Of a DNA stretch of 42,858 bases, positions 15,518 to 24,504 are shown piece after piece (the stretch's first letter is position 1; each line of letters begins with the position of its first letter). This DNA comes from an uncultured Muribaculaceae bacterium. GTDB taxonomy: Bacteria > Bacteroidota > Bacteroidia > Bacteroidales > Muribaculaceae. Both the position numbers and the translations under genes were made by a program. The notes under the pieces were generated by a model that was not told the DNA's origin, ran no database searches, and saw only the letters and a program-made list of their open reading frames with translations. The stretch is from assembly GCA_910576775.1 (NCBI GenBank), contig CAJTJV010000026.1, positions 1 through 42,858 on the forward strand, written 5' to 3'.

Positions 15518-15529
15518 AACCGTAAATCT

Positions 15530-17347
15530 ATGAAACTGTATAAATATTTATATATTCTGTTTCCGTTGGCTGTACTTACCGGCTGCGAAATGAACGAAGA
15601 TCCCAAGTCGGAAGCCTCGGTAAAGATGGTGTTCAGTTCCGAAAAAGGGCTGCAGACATACGCCTATTCATTCTACTATGGCCTCCCGGATCGTGACGGA
15701 GCACTCAAACAGGAGGAAATAGCCGATTATTGTGCACGCACCAATATCAGTGGAATGATGAATGCGTCCTATACTGTAAATGCGTCTACAAGCTGGAGCT
15801 GGACCCGTCTGCGCAATGTAAATTTCTTCCTTGAAAATAACATCAATCCGGCGGTGCCGGAGAATGTGCGCAACAACTATAACGGTGTCGCCCGGTTCTT
15901 CCGCGCATATTTCTACTTTGCCAAATTGGTGAAATACGGTGGAGTGCCTTGGATTGAGAAGACTTTCAACGACCCTGACGATCCGGCTCAGATGAACCCG
16001 CGCGACAGCCGAGACGTAATCATAGAGCATATAATGGATGATCTTGATTATGCATACAAGAACATTACGGCCAACACCACGCCAAATTCAAGCCTTGTGA
16101 GCAAATGGTGTGCCCTTGCCCTCAAATCGCGGGCGTGCCTGTTCGAAGCGTCATGGCGTAAGTATCATGCAAACGACGAGTATGACTTTGCACGTACCGG
16201 ATGTGAGAAATATAAACCCGAAGACCTTTATAAAATAGCCGCCGAAGCTGCGAAAGAAATAATGGACAAGGGTCCTTATAAATTATTCAAATCCGCTTCA
16301 TACGCCAATGGGCGCGGTTCATATCGCGAGCTTTTCATTGCAGACAATGCTGTCACTGAAGAGGTGATGCTTGCTGTGGAATGCGATCAGACTCTCGGGG
16401 GAAATTTTGCCAACTGGTATTTTTATGGCCTTAGCAACGGTTTGAGTATGACACGCCAGATGGCCAAAACCTATCTCAATATCGACGGGTCTCCTTACAA
16501 TGAGAAGAATGCCGATGGCACTTATAAGACTTTGGCGGAAGAAACGACCGGCCGCGACTTGCGAATGAACCAGACTATACGATGCGCCGATTATACTGAA
16601 AAACATCAGCATGGCGACTATCGTCCGGCTGTACCGAATATGGTAAGTGTAAATCTTACAGGTTATCAGTTCACAAAATATGTTCTCGATGATGACTGGT
16701 ATAACGTTCAGGCTGCAAATGAAAACGACCTTCCGCTGATGCGTTTCGCAGAGGTGCTTCTCAACTACGCGGAAGCAAAGGCCGAATTAGGCGAACTTAC
16801 CGACGATGATTGGGCCAGGACAATTGGAGCGCTCCGCGACCGCGCCGGTATCAAAGGCGGTACGCCTTCAACAGGTACTCTGACAACGAAACCTACAGAG
16901 GCAGAACCACATATCGCATCCATCTATCCAGGTGTGACAGACCCTGTTATCCTTGAAATTCGTCGCGACCGTGCCTGCGAGCTGATTCTTGAGGGATTCC
17001 GTCTTAACGACCTCAAACGTTGGGCGTGCATAGACCTTTGGGAAAAAGACCCGTGGGAAGGAATATTTTTCCCTGAGATGGATAAAACACTGGATTTGAA
17101 CGGCGACGGGAAAGTAGATGTCTATTTCTATGACTCCGATACCCTGTCAAAGCCAATCTTTAAAGGTATCGCCGTTTATCTCGGCACAAACAACCACAAC
17201 CTGCAGAATGCGATAAAGGTAGACGGCGGCTATATAATCAGATATAATATGCAAGGACGTTCATGGCCCGCCCGTCAGTATCTATATCCGATTCCCGAGA
17301 CAGTCCGCCAGAAGAATCCGAATCTGGAACAGAATCCCGGATGGTAA
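15530..17347 (+). CDS. SusD/RagB-like surface glycan-binding lipoprotein
   Basis: 605 residues with a lipoprotein signal ending in LTGC (MKLYKYLYILFPLAVLTGCEM). TPR-like helices typical of SusD follow (NNYNGVARFFRAYFYFAKLVKYGGVPWI, LALKSRACLFEASW). The C-terminal hallmark runs from LPLMRFAEVLLNYAEAKAEL through IRRDRACELILEGFRLNDLKRW to YLYPIPETVRQKNPNLEQNPGW. It forms the lid of the SusC transporter and contributes the substrate specificity of the PUL. It lies directly downstream of its partner on the same transcript. Confidence 0.97.
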   Translation: MKLYKYLYILFPLAVLTGCEMNEDPKSEASVKMVFSSEKGLQTYAYSFYYGLPDRDGALKQEEIADYCARTNISGMMNASYTVNASTSWSWTRLRNVNFFLENNINPAVPENVRNNYNGVARFFRAYFYFAKLVKYGGVPWIEKTFNDPDDPAQMNPRDSRDVIIEHIMDDLDYAYKNITANTTPNSSLVSKWCALALKSRACLFEASWRKYHANDEYDFARTGCEKYKPEDLYKIAAEAAKEIMDKGPYKLFKSASYANGRGSYRELFIADNAVTEEVMLAVECDQTLGGNFANWYFYGLSNGLSMTRQMAKTYLNIDGSPYNEKNADGTYKTLAEETTGRDLRMNQTIRCADYTEKHQHGDYRPAVPNMVSVNLTGYQFTKYVLDDDWYNVQAANENDLPLMRFAEVLLNYAEAKAELGELTDDDWARTIGALRDRAGIKGGTPSTGTLTTKPTEAEPHIASIYPGVTDPVILEIRRDRACELILEGFRLNDLKRWACIDLWEKDPWEGIFFPEMDKTLDLNGDGKVDVYFYDSDTLSKPIFKGIAVYLGTNNHNLQNAIKVDGGYIIRYNMQGRSWPARQYLYPIPETVRQKNPNLEQNPGW

Positions 17348-17393
17348 AGACAATGACAAGACAACCCTTAATAATAACTTATAATTATCAATC

Positions 17394-18755
17394 ATGAAAA
17401 AACTTTTCAAACTCGCTTTCGCCGCCGGTATGATGTTATGGTTACCGGCAAGTGTAATGGCCCAGACCGAGGTAAAGCTTGAGGTTCTTGACAACACCCC
17501 CGGCAATCTCCTTGACAATCTCCTTGCAAAGGGTCTTGCTTTCGATAACGACGGCAATGCTACAGTAACCAGCCTTGTCATAGGTGGTTCTCTCGACGCT
17601 ACCGACTGGGAGACTATCGGTCAGTGCGCGCTCCTTACAAAACTCGACCTCGGTAAGGTAAACTGCGAACGGATCCCCAAGAACACACTTGCGAAGAATG
17701 TAAATATCGAAAGTCTTGTACTTCCCTCGAATATCAAGATTCTCGATCCCCTCTTCGATCAGACCGTACCTGCTTCGGACAAAGTCAATCCTCCTTACAC
17801 CAGCAAGGATTATTTCTATCCACAGTGTGAACCCAAGAACAAGATCAAGAATATTGAATTACCGAACGGCATCACATCTGTGATGGGTGCTGCTTTCCTG
17901 GGATGGGCATCGCTCGAAAAGGTGGAGATTCCCGAATCTGTGACTTTCGATTTCGGTTATTGGGGCACTTTCTATGGATGTGCATCGCTTACAGAAATCA
18001 AGTTCCCTGATGCTTGGCGCCTGAAACAGACCGAGTTCCGACAGGGATTCATCTGTAACTGCGACAAACTCACCGACATCGCCGAGTTTCCGAATGTGGT
18101 AACTATCGCCAACCATAATTTCGAAGGTTGCGCAATTCATCCTGAGATAGTTTTTGAACGCTTCCCCAAAATGGAAAAAGTTTCCGGCCCGCTGTTTGCC
18201 AACCTTACATGTGAGGTGAAAAAACTTGAGGTTCCCGAACGCATCATAGAGATTGGTCTCAACAGTTTTGCAATGCTGAAAGGTCTTGAAGAACTCAAAC
18301 TGCACAACAACGGCAAGATTTTCACCGGTTCATATGGTTCCGGCCAATGTCATTTCGCTCCTTTCTTCAGAAGCGAGGAAAATCTTAAAAAGCTTATCAT
18401 CACAGGTCCGGCATACGACCTTGTCAACTACACCGACACCAAGAACAACTGGACAGGTCTCGTTTCCTTCATCACCGGTCGTCAGAACTATATTGTAGAA
18501 GGTCTTTCCACCCGTCTGCCCGAAGACTGCTATCTCTATGTGGACGACGATAAAGTCGACGACTGGAAGGCTACCAGCTGGAACGAATACATGAACGGTC
18601 GCATCCGCGGTATAGGCGAGATGCCTTCCGGTATTGAAAATGTTGTAGTGGAACATCCTGCCGACAATACTATCTATGACCTGATGGGCCGTAAAGTTAC
18701 CAATCCTTCAACGGGTATCTATATTCAGAACGGCAAAAAAATCTTCATCCGTTAA
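17394..18755 (+). CDS. BspA-like leucine-rich-repeat surface protein
   Basis: 453 residues with a signal peptide (MKKLFKLAFAAGMMLWLPASVMAQ, no lipobox). The body has leucine-rich repeats of the BspA/Treponema type (LLTKLDLGKVNCERIPKNTLAKNVNIESLVLPSNI, IKNIELPNGITSVMGAAFLGWASLEKVEIPESV, GCASLTEIKFPD). It ends in IYDLMGRKVTNPSTGIYIQNGKKIFIR, a Bacteroidales C-terminal tail resembling sorting domains. It lies 46 bp after susD in the place where surface glycan-binding proteins usually sit, so glycan or mucin binding is a reasonable inference. A hairpin follows the gene. Confidence 0.85.
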   Translation: MKKLFKLAFAAGMMLWLPASVMAQTEVKLEVLDNTPGNLLDNLLAKGLAFDNDGNATVTSLVIGGSLDATDWETIGQCALLTKLDLGKVNCERIPKNTLAKNVNIESLVLPSNIKILDPLFDQTVPASDKVNPPYTSKDYFYPQCEPKNKIKNIELPNGITSVMGAAFLGWASLEKVEIPESVTFDFGYWGTFYGCASLTEIKFPDAWRLKQTEFRQGFICNCDKLTDIAEFPNVVTIANHNFEGCAIHPEIVFERFPKMEKVSGPLFANLTCEVKKLEVPERIIEIGLNSFAMLKGLEELKLHNNGKIFTGSYGSGQCHFAPFFRSEENLKKLIITGPAYDLVNYTDTKNNWTGLVSFITGRQNYIVEGLSTRLPEDCYLYVDDDKVDDWKATSWNEYMNGRIRGIGEMPSGIENVVVEHPADNTIYDLMGRKVTNPSTGIYIQNGKKIFIR

Positions 18756-18770
18756 TATCAACTCTTAATA

Positions 18771-18803
18771 AACTGCGGGCGGTACCGCCGTCCGCAGTTT
18801 TAT
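18771..18803 (+). terminator. Hairpin with short T-run after the LRR gene (terminator or attenuator)
   Basis: AACTGCGG (18771-18778) and CCGCAGTT (18792-18799) with an inner GCGG/CCGC pairing, then TTAT. It may reduce read-through into the 18828 gene. Confidence 0.6.
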
Positions 18804-18827
18804 CCATTCTAATTATCATTCATAATC

Positions 18828-19949
18828 ATGACGAACAAATATCTTCGCCGGTCTGTAATTTTTGTATCGTGTATAGCTCTCGGGTTTGTTAATCCGGCAT
18901 GTGGCGGTGAAGACGAGCCGACCCCGCCCCAACCGGTAGAGAAAGGTCGATTCGATGATTATACATCAGAAAACATCTACAGCCGGAATGTCGGTCTGCC
19001 CAAGACCGCGTTCATGCAAGGTTTTTCAATCGCAAACGACGGAACGGTATGGTACACATCCTGTGTGGATGCCGACCTTTTCATATCGAGATGCAAGCCC
19101 AATACCGACAAGGAGACTGTGTCTGTCGGCAAAGACTATATGACACTGTCATTTTTCGGACATGGCACTAATTCCGCAATAGAGGAATCCGATGGTGAAA
19201 CATACATCTGGGCAGGATGCTTCGGCTCATGTACCGAAAAGGAAAATTATTGGTTTGAAAAACTTGTTTGCCGTACAAAATTTATTCCCGGCGCGACTAT
19301 AAAGACCGATGAGTGCGATGAATATTACTATATCGGTGAAGGCACGTACCATGTGCAGCCGACTGTAGATACCGAACACGACCGGCTTGCCATACAATAT
19401 AATGATAATAATGGCGGCAATACCGTCAATTTCGTGATCTATAATCTTACCGAGGCAAAGAATGCGCCTCTGAAAAAAATAACAGTCACTTGTACAGACG
19501 GTTTCAAGACCGGCATACGCAATTCAACAACGCAGACGCAGGTGACGGTGGAAGTTCGCGATCTTACTGCGATAAAACCGGTGGCATCGCCGCGTTGTCT
19601 CTGGAAAACAAACCCGACTGTAACATATTATTCCTGGCAGGGTTATGATATAAACGGCGACAGGCTGTATTTTGTAGAGGGCAATGACAATGGCTTTTCG
19701 GCAGATGCCAAATCATATGCATATCTGACGGTATATAGTCTGACGGGCAGTGTTCTTGAACCGCGGACACAGATAAAACCCGTTTCGGACTCAGATTTTC
19801 TTTCCAGTAACGGTATTTCAATAAACGGAACACTTGAAAGCGAAGGTGTCAAAGTGAAGAACGGCAAGATATACCTTGGCTTCTGCAACCGCGGGATAAG
19901 GGTTGACAACCGTAACCCGTTCCAGACAATCTTACAGTTCGATAAATAG
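18828..19949 (+). CDS. Lipoprotein, probable beta-propeller (helveticin J / teichoic acid biosynthesis C-like)
   Basis: 373 residues with a signal ending in NPAC (residue 25 Cys), hence a predicted lipoprotein, then a Pro-rich linker (EDEPTPPQPVEK). The remainder is beta-rich with blade-like repeats: FMQGFSIANDGTVWYTS, MTLSFFGHGTNSAIEE, DGETYIWAGCFGS, TYHVQPTVDTEHDRLAIQY, WQGYDINGDRLYFVEG, VKNGKIYLGFCNRG. The pattern 'GHGT...IEE...YIWaG.fGs' recalls proteins annotated as helveticin J-like or teichoic-acid-biosynthesis-C-like propellers; I offer that as a resemblance only. Its place as the last PUL gene suggests a surface glycan-binding protein rather than a bacteriocin. Confidence 0.7.
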   Translation: MTNKYLRRSVIFVSCIALGFVNPACGGEDEPTPPQPVEKGRFDDYTSENIYSRNVGLPKTAFMQGFSIANDGTVWYTSCVDADLFISRCKPNTDKETVSVGKDYMTLSFFGHGTNSAIEESDGETYIWAGCFGSCTEKENYWFEKLVCRTKFIPGATIKTDECDEYYYIGEGTYHVQPTVDTEHDRLAIQYNDNNGGNTVNFVIYNLTEAKNAPLKKITVTCTDGFKTGIRNSTTQTQVTVEVRDLTAIKPVASPRCLWKTNPTVTYYSWQGYDINGDRLYFVEGNDNGFSADAKSYAYLTVYSLTGSVLEPRTQIKPVSDSDFLSSNGISINGTLESEGVKVKNGKIYLGFCNRGIRVDNRNPFQTILQFDK

Positions 19950-19991
19950 TGTAAATAGTATTTTTCATATTGTTTTAGGTTAACAATTCGG

Positions 19992-20023
19992 GGCGCACCC
20001 GCAGCTGATCCTGCGGGTGCGCC
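19992..20023. terminator. Strong 13-bp hairpin at the end of the PUL
   Basis: Perfect arms 19992-20004 and 20011-20023 (GGCGCACCCGCAG and its complement) around CTGATC. No T-run follows on the plus strand, so it may act in RNA stability or as a boundary rather than as a classical terminator. Confidence 0.6.
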
Positions 20024-20079
20024 GCTATATTCCGGAAATTTCTTCCGCGAAGGCTTAATAATATTTTAATGGCGGATAG

Positions 20080-20112
20080 TTTGCCAATCGGCAAATTATG
20101 GCGAAATTTGCC
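20080..20112. promoter_or_regulatory. Inverted repeats TTTGCC/GGCAAA upstream of the P-type ATPase
   Basis: TTTGCC (20080-20085), GGCAAATT (20090-20097), AATTTGCC (20105-20112): two overlapping palindromes, the second with perfect 8-bp arms around 7 bases. Their position favours the downstream ATG at 20140 as the real start and suggests an operator. Confidence 0.45.
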
Positions 20113-20139
20113 GGAGTTTTAGGAACTCAGACATTACTA

Positions 20140-22803
20140 ATGCAAAAATACGTTAAGTATCAAGGACTTTCTGCGGCAGAGGTGGAGGAGAACCGCAGAA
20201 TTAGCGGCTCGAATATTCTGACACCTCCGGCGCGTACTCCATGGTGGAAGGAATTGCTTGTAAAATTCACCGACCCCCTGATAATCATCCTTTTGGTGGC
20301 AGGTTTCCTCTCCACCATGATCTCGGTATATGAATATTACGGTCTCGATGAACCGGCAACGGTGTTTTTCGAACCGGTAGGAATCTTTATCGCAATTATC
20401 CTTGCCACAGGTCTGGCCTTTTATTTCGAAAAAAAGGCTGACAAAGAGTTCGCCCTTCTCAACCGAGTCAACGATGACGAGCCTGTTCAGGTGTTCCGTG
20501 GCGGAAATGCCATGCAGATTCCGAAAAAAGATATCGTTGTCGGCGATATAGTGATTCTGAATACCGGAGGCGAGATTCCGGCCGACGGCAGGCTTCTTGA
20601 TGCAGTGAACCTCAGTGTCGACGAATCAACCCTTACAGGTGAACCGATATGTCATAAGACCGTCGACCCGGCCCAGTTCAACAGTGAGGACACTTATCCG
20701 TCGGATTTTGTGCTAAGGGGCACGAAGGTTATGGAAGGACACGGCATAATGGAGGTTACGGCTGTCGGCGACCATACCGAGAACGGCAAGGTTTTTGTGG
20801 CATCGCAGATTGACAACAGTGTCAAGACACCACTCAATGAACAGCTCGACCGCCTCGGCCGGCTTATCACCCGTGCATCGTATATTGTGGCGGCACTTAT
20901 TGTCGTTGGCCGTATAATAGTATATTTTATAGATATGCCATTCCAATGGCTCGGATTTCTGACATATCTCTTACAGACGGCCATGATCGCCGTTACACTT
21001 ATTGTCGTTTCCGTTCCGGAAGGGCTTCCGATGGCAGTAACTCTCGCGCTGGCATATTCCATGCGCAGGATGCTGCGTACCAGCAATCTTGTCCGCAAGA
21101 TGCACGCCTGCGAGACAATGGGTTCGACAACCGTCATATGTACCGACAAGACTGGTACGCTCACGCAGAACCAGATGCAGGTTTACGAGACAGAATTTTA
21201 TGGTGATGTTTCCTCCGAAACTGTTTATGAAGGTATTGCAGTCAACTCCACCGCCAGGCTCGATATCGGTGGCGGGCGTCCGCAGGTTCTCGGTAATCCG
21301 ACGGAAGGTGCTTTGTTGCTGTGGCTTCGCGACAAGGGGCAGGATTATGATACATTGCGGGCCGGTGTAGAGCTTATAGAGGAATTGCCGTTCTCGACTG
21401 AACGTAAATATATGGCGACAGTGGTAAAACGCTCCGACGGCAAGCGTATGCTGTATGTGAAAGGTGCGCCGGAGATTGTCTTCGGTCTATGCGCGGAGGC
21501 CGGCATCGATAGAGAGAAGCTTGATAGGACGCTTCTCGCCTATCAGAATATGGCTATGCGCACACTTGGCTTTGCATGTCAGGAACTGATACCGGGGGAT
21601 AAGACTATCGCCGATGGACGTATAGTGGCGGAACGTTTGCATTTTATAGGCATAGCCGCGATATCCGACCCTGTGCGCCCTGATGTTCCCGATGCTGTCC
21701 GTGAGGTGATGGATGCCGGTATAAAGGTAAAGATTGTCACAGGCGATACCGTAGGTACAGCCAAGGAAATCGCACGTCAGATTGGTCTGTGGAACGATAA
21801 TTCCGATTCCGACAGAAATATAATTACCGGTGCGGAATTCGGCGAACTTACCGACGACGAACTGACAAAGCGTGTGGATGACTTTAAAATTATTGCCCGT
21901 GCGCGTCCGCTTGACAAGAAACGTCTTGTGGAGGCGCTGCAACGTCGTAATGAGGTTGTGGCAGTCACCGGTGACGGAACCAACGATGCTCCGGCTCTCA
22001 AGGCCGCCCATGTGGGGCTTTCGATGGGCGACGGCACATCCGTTGCCAAGGAAGCCTCAGACATTACTATTGTCGACAATTCCTTCGCGTCGATAGGCCG
22101 CGCTGTGATGTGGGGACGCTCGCTGTATAAGAATATCCAGCGTTTCATCCTCTTTCAGCTCACAGTCAATGTCGTGGCCTGTCTTATCGTGCTTTGCGGT
22201 GCGTTTATGAACACCCAGTCACCGCTGACGGTGACACAGATGCTGTGGGTGAACCTGATAATGGATACCTTTGCCGCCATGGCTCTTGCTTCGTTGCCGC
22301 CCGACAGAAGTGTGATGCGCGACAAGCCGCGCCGGAACAGTGATTTCATCATCTCAAAGGAAATGATGCATAATATTCTCTTTACCGGTGGAATTTTCTT
22401 TGTATTCCTGATATGTCTGCTTGTATGTCTTGAGCATTCATCGATTACTGCCTTGAGCCGGATAAGCCATATAGACTGGATGGGGTTCAAAGGGTTGTCG
22501 GCCTACGAGCTTTCGGTATTCTTCAGCATTTTTGTGTTCCTCCAGTTCTGGAATATGTTCAATGCACGCGCTTTCCGGACAGGGCGCTCCGCTTTCCATC
22601 TTCGCGACTGCGGCGGTTTCATAAGCATCGCCATTGCGATTTTTGTCGGCCAGATAGCTATTGTAGAGTTCGGCGGCCCGTTCTTCAGTGTTACTCCTCT
22701 TGGATTATATGACTGGATGATAATTATTTGTTTCACGTCTTTAGTGTTGATAATAGGAGAGTTATCTCGCTTTTTGGGAAGACGGCGGATAATTAAAAGA
22801 TAA
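20140..22803 (+). CDS. PIIB-type calcium-transporting P-type ATPase
   Basis: 887 residues from ATG 20140 (MQKYVKYQGLSAAEVEENRR, the usual N-terminus); an in-frame ATG at 20098 would add 14 residues but overlaps the palindromes. Motifs in order: the actuator loop STLTGEP; PEGLPMAV in M4; the phosphorylation site DKTGTLT with D336; KGAPE in the nucleotide domain; GDGTNDAPALK in the hinge; and NLIMDTFAAMALAS in M6. PEGLP with NLIMDTF is the plasma-membrane (PIIB) Ca2+-pump pattern, so Ca2+ export is likely; Mn2+ cannot be excluded. Ten or so membrane segments are visible. Not obviously linked to the neighbouring PUL. Confidence 0.93.
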   Translation: MQKYVKYQGLSAAEVEENRRISGSNILTPPARTPWWKELLVKFTDPLIIILLVAGFLSTMISVYEYYGLDEPATVFFEPVGIFIAIILATGLAFYFEKKADKEFALLNRVNDDEPVQVFRGGNAMQIPKKDIVVGDIVILNTGGEIPADGRLLDAVNLSVDESTLTGEPICHKTVDPAQFNSEDTYPSDFVLRGTKVMEGHGIMEVTAVGDHTENGKVFVASQIDNSVKTPLNEQLDRLGRLITRASYIVAALIVVGRIIVYFIDMPFQWLGFLTYLLQTAMIAVTLIVVSVPEGLPMAVTLALAYSMRRMLRTSNLVRKMHACETMGSTTVICTDKTGTLTQNQMQVYETEFYGDVSSETVYEGIAVNSTARLDIGGGRPQVLGNPTEGALLLWLRDKGQDYDTLRAGVELIEELPFSTERKYMATVVKRSDGKRMLYVKGAPEIVFGLCAEAGIDREKLDRTLLAYQNMAMRTLGFACQELIPGDKTIADGRIVAERLHFIGIAAISDPVRPDVPDAVREVMDAGIKVKIVTGDTVGTAKEIARQIGLWNDNSDSDRNIITGAEFGELTDDELTKRVDDFKIIARARPLDKKRLVEALQRRNEVVAVTGDGTNDAPALKAAHVGLSMGDGTSVAKEASDITIVDNSFASIGRAVMWGRSLYKNIQRFILFQLTVNVVACLIVLCGAFMNTQSPLTVTQMLWVNLIMDTFAAMALASLPPDRSVMRDKPRRNSDFIISKEMMHNILFTGGIFFVFLICLLVCLEHSSITALSRISHIDWMGFKGLSAYELSVFFSIFVFLQFWNMFNARAFRTGRSAFHLRDCGGFISIAIAIFVGQIAIVEFGGPFFSVTPLGLYDWMIIICFTSLVLIIGELSRFLGRRRIIKR

Positions 22804-22819
22804 AATTTCATAAAATCCT

Positions 22820-22848
22820 TTTGGATTAAGGAAAAAGGATTATCTTTG
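22820..22848 (+). promoter_or_regulatory. gdhA promoter
   Basis: TTTG at 22820-22823, 17 bp, TATCTTTG at 22841-22848. The spacing is slightly short for the consensus, but the -7 box is perfect. Confidence 0.5.
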
Positions 22849-22897
22849 CCGGTGTTAACCAAAAGTCAACACACTATACCGAAAAATTAAAGTCATT

Positions 22898-24235
22898 ATG
22901 GACATAAACACAATCATGGCCGCCCTCGAGGCCAAGCACCCGGGCGAGAAGGAATACCTTCAGGCAGTACACGAAGTCCTCATGTCGGTTGAAGAGGTCT
23001 ACAACCAGCATCCCGAGTTCGAACGCAACAAGATTATCGAACGAATGGTTGAGCCGGACCGCATTGTAACTTTCCGTGTTACATGGATTGACGACAAAGG
23101 CGAGGTCCAGAACAACCTCGGCTATCGCGTACAGTTCAATAATGCCATCGGCCCGTATAAGGGGGGTATCCGATTCCATGCATCAGTGAACCTTTCGATT
23201 CTGAAATTCCTCGGCTTCGAGCAGACTTTCAAAAACGCTCTCACAACCCTCCCCATGGGCGGTGCCAAGGGCGGCAGCGATTTCTCGCCCCGAGGCAAGA
23301 GCGACCGCGAAATAATGCGTTTCTGCCAGGCTTTCATGCTCGGTCTTTGGAAAAATCTCGGTCCCGATCGCGATGTTCCTGCCGGTGATATCGGCGTAGG
23401 CGGCCGCGAGGTAGGATATATGTACGGCATGTACAAGCGTCTTGTAAACCAGCATGACGGCACATTCACCGGCAAGGCTCTCGAATTCGGCGGCAGCCGC
23501 ATCCGTCCCGAGGCTACCGGTTTCGGCGCACTCTACTTTGTTCAGAACATGCTCAAGCAGCGCAACGACAGCATCAAGGGCAAGACTATCGCTATTTCCG
23601 GCTTCGGCAACGTAGCATGGGGTGCGGCCCTCAAGGCAACCGAGCTTGGCGCCAAAGTCGTTACCATCTCTGGTCCCGACGGCTATATCTACGACCCGGC
23701 AGGCCTCGACAGCGAGAAGATCGACTATATGCTCGAACTTCGTGCTTCCGGCAACGACATCGTGGCTCCCTATGCAGAACGTTTCCCCGGTTCCGAATTC
23801 TTCGCCGGCAAGAAACCCTGGGAACGCAAGGTTGACATCGCCCTTCCCTGCGCCACTCAGAACGAGCTTAACGGCGACGACGCCAAGGCGCTTATCGCCA
23901 ACGGCGTGGAAATGGTGGCCGAGGTATCGAACATGGGCTGTACCCCCGAGGCTATTGACGCATTCATTGCCTCGCGTACCACATACGCTCCCGGCAAGGC
24001 TGTCAATGCAGGCGGCGTAGCCACCTCCGGCCTCGAGATGAGTCAGAACGCCATGCATCTCCAGTGGGGCGCTGAGGAAGTCGACCAGAAGCTCCATACA
24101 ATCATGACAGACATCCACGAGCAGTGCCTCCGCTACGGCGTAGAACCTGACGGCTATATCAACTATATGAAGGGCGCCAACATCGCCGGCTTCATGAAGG
24201 TTGCCAACGCCATGATGGGTCTCGGCGTCTGCTGA
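22898..24235 (+). CDS. gdhA: NADP-specific glutamate dehydrogenase
   Basis: 445 residues, the length of hexameric bacterial GdhA. It catalyses reductive amination of 2-oxoglutarate with ammonia, the main ammonium assimilation route in Bacteroidales. The substrate domain carries YKGGIRFHASV and PMGGAKGGSDF (catalytic Lys124), and RDVPAGDIGVGGREVGYMYG. The Rossmann part has ISGFGNVAWGAA. Codons are strongly biased to C/G third positions compared with neighbours, as in highly expressed genes. That bias also opens a 386-codon frame on the opposite strand (23183-24343), which I do not regard as a gene. Confidence 0.97.
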   Translation: MDINTIMAALEAKHPGEKEYLQAVHEVLMSVEEVYNQHPEFERNKIIERMVEPDRIVTFRVTWIDDKGEVQNNLGYRVQFNNAIGPYKGGIRFHASVNLSILKFLGFEQTFKNALTTLPMGGAKGGSDFSPRGKSDREIMRFCQAFMLGLWKNLGPDRDVPAGDIGVGGREVGYMYGMYKRLVNQHDGTFTGKALEFGGSRIRPEATGFGALYFVQNMLKQRNDSIKGKTIAISGFGNVAWGAALKATELGAKVVTISGPDGYIYDPAGLDSEKIDYMLELRASGNDIVAPYAERFPGSEFFAGKKPWERKVDIALPCATQNELNGDDAKALIANGVEMVAEVSNMGCTPEAIDAFIASRTTYAPGKAVNAGGVATSGLEMSQNAMHLQWGAEEVDQKLHTIMTDIHEQCLRYGVEPDGYINYMKGANIAGFMKVANAMMGLGVC

Positions 24236-24250
24236 TAGCCCTTCTGTGGA

Positions 24251-24438
24251 AGCCGCGTAGCGGCGACAGTTCTGTAGGCCCGGGCAAGGAACGCAGCCCG
24301 GGTAATGGATGCAAACAAATAATGAGCAGCGTAGATGCGGCACAGTGCCGCATCTACGTTGCTTTGTATATGAGATGACAGATATACCCGGGCTGCGTCC
24401 CTTGCCCGGGCCTATAGAGCCGTCGCCGCCATGCGGCT
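24251..24438. repeat. 188-bp nested palindromic intergenic repeat
   Basis: Outer arms 24251-24304 and 24385-24438 are 54 bp each and match at 48 positions as inverted repeats. The centre holds a perfect 13-bp hairpin (24331-24343 / 24345-24357) with a one-base loop, extendable with one mismatch. The repeat begins 15 bp after the gdhA stop codon and contains no ORF. It has the look of a non-autonomous repeat family (REP/MITE-like) and may also terminate gdhA. No target-site duplication was identified. Confidence 0.75.
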
Positions 24439-24473
24439 CTGTCGCTTATTTGGCTTGCCGCAGATGCCGCGGT

Positions 24474-24504
24474 TTTGGTATTTAAGAAAATTTTATTAAT
24501 TTTG
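24474..24504 (+). promoter_or_regulatory. Promoter upstream of the winged-helix gene
   Basis: TTTG (24474-24477), 19 bp, TAATTTTG (24497-24504). It predicts a leader of about 190 nt before the gene at 24701. The leader contains a 19-codon ORF at 24515 and GGCAAA/TTTGCC palindromes at 24617-24637 and 24657. Confidence 0.6.

Noticed and set aside
18828..19949. Calling the propeller lipoprotein a bacteriocin
   Set aside because: Resemblance to helveticin J-like proteins is loose, and PUL position plus lipobox fit a glycan-binding protein better.
23183..24343. 386-codon ORF opposite gdhA
   Set aside because: Mirror frame created by the strong C/G third-position bias of gdhA; Ala/Gly/Val/His-rich with no motif.
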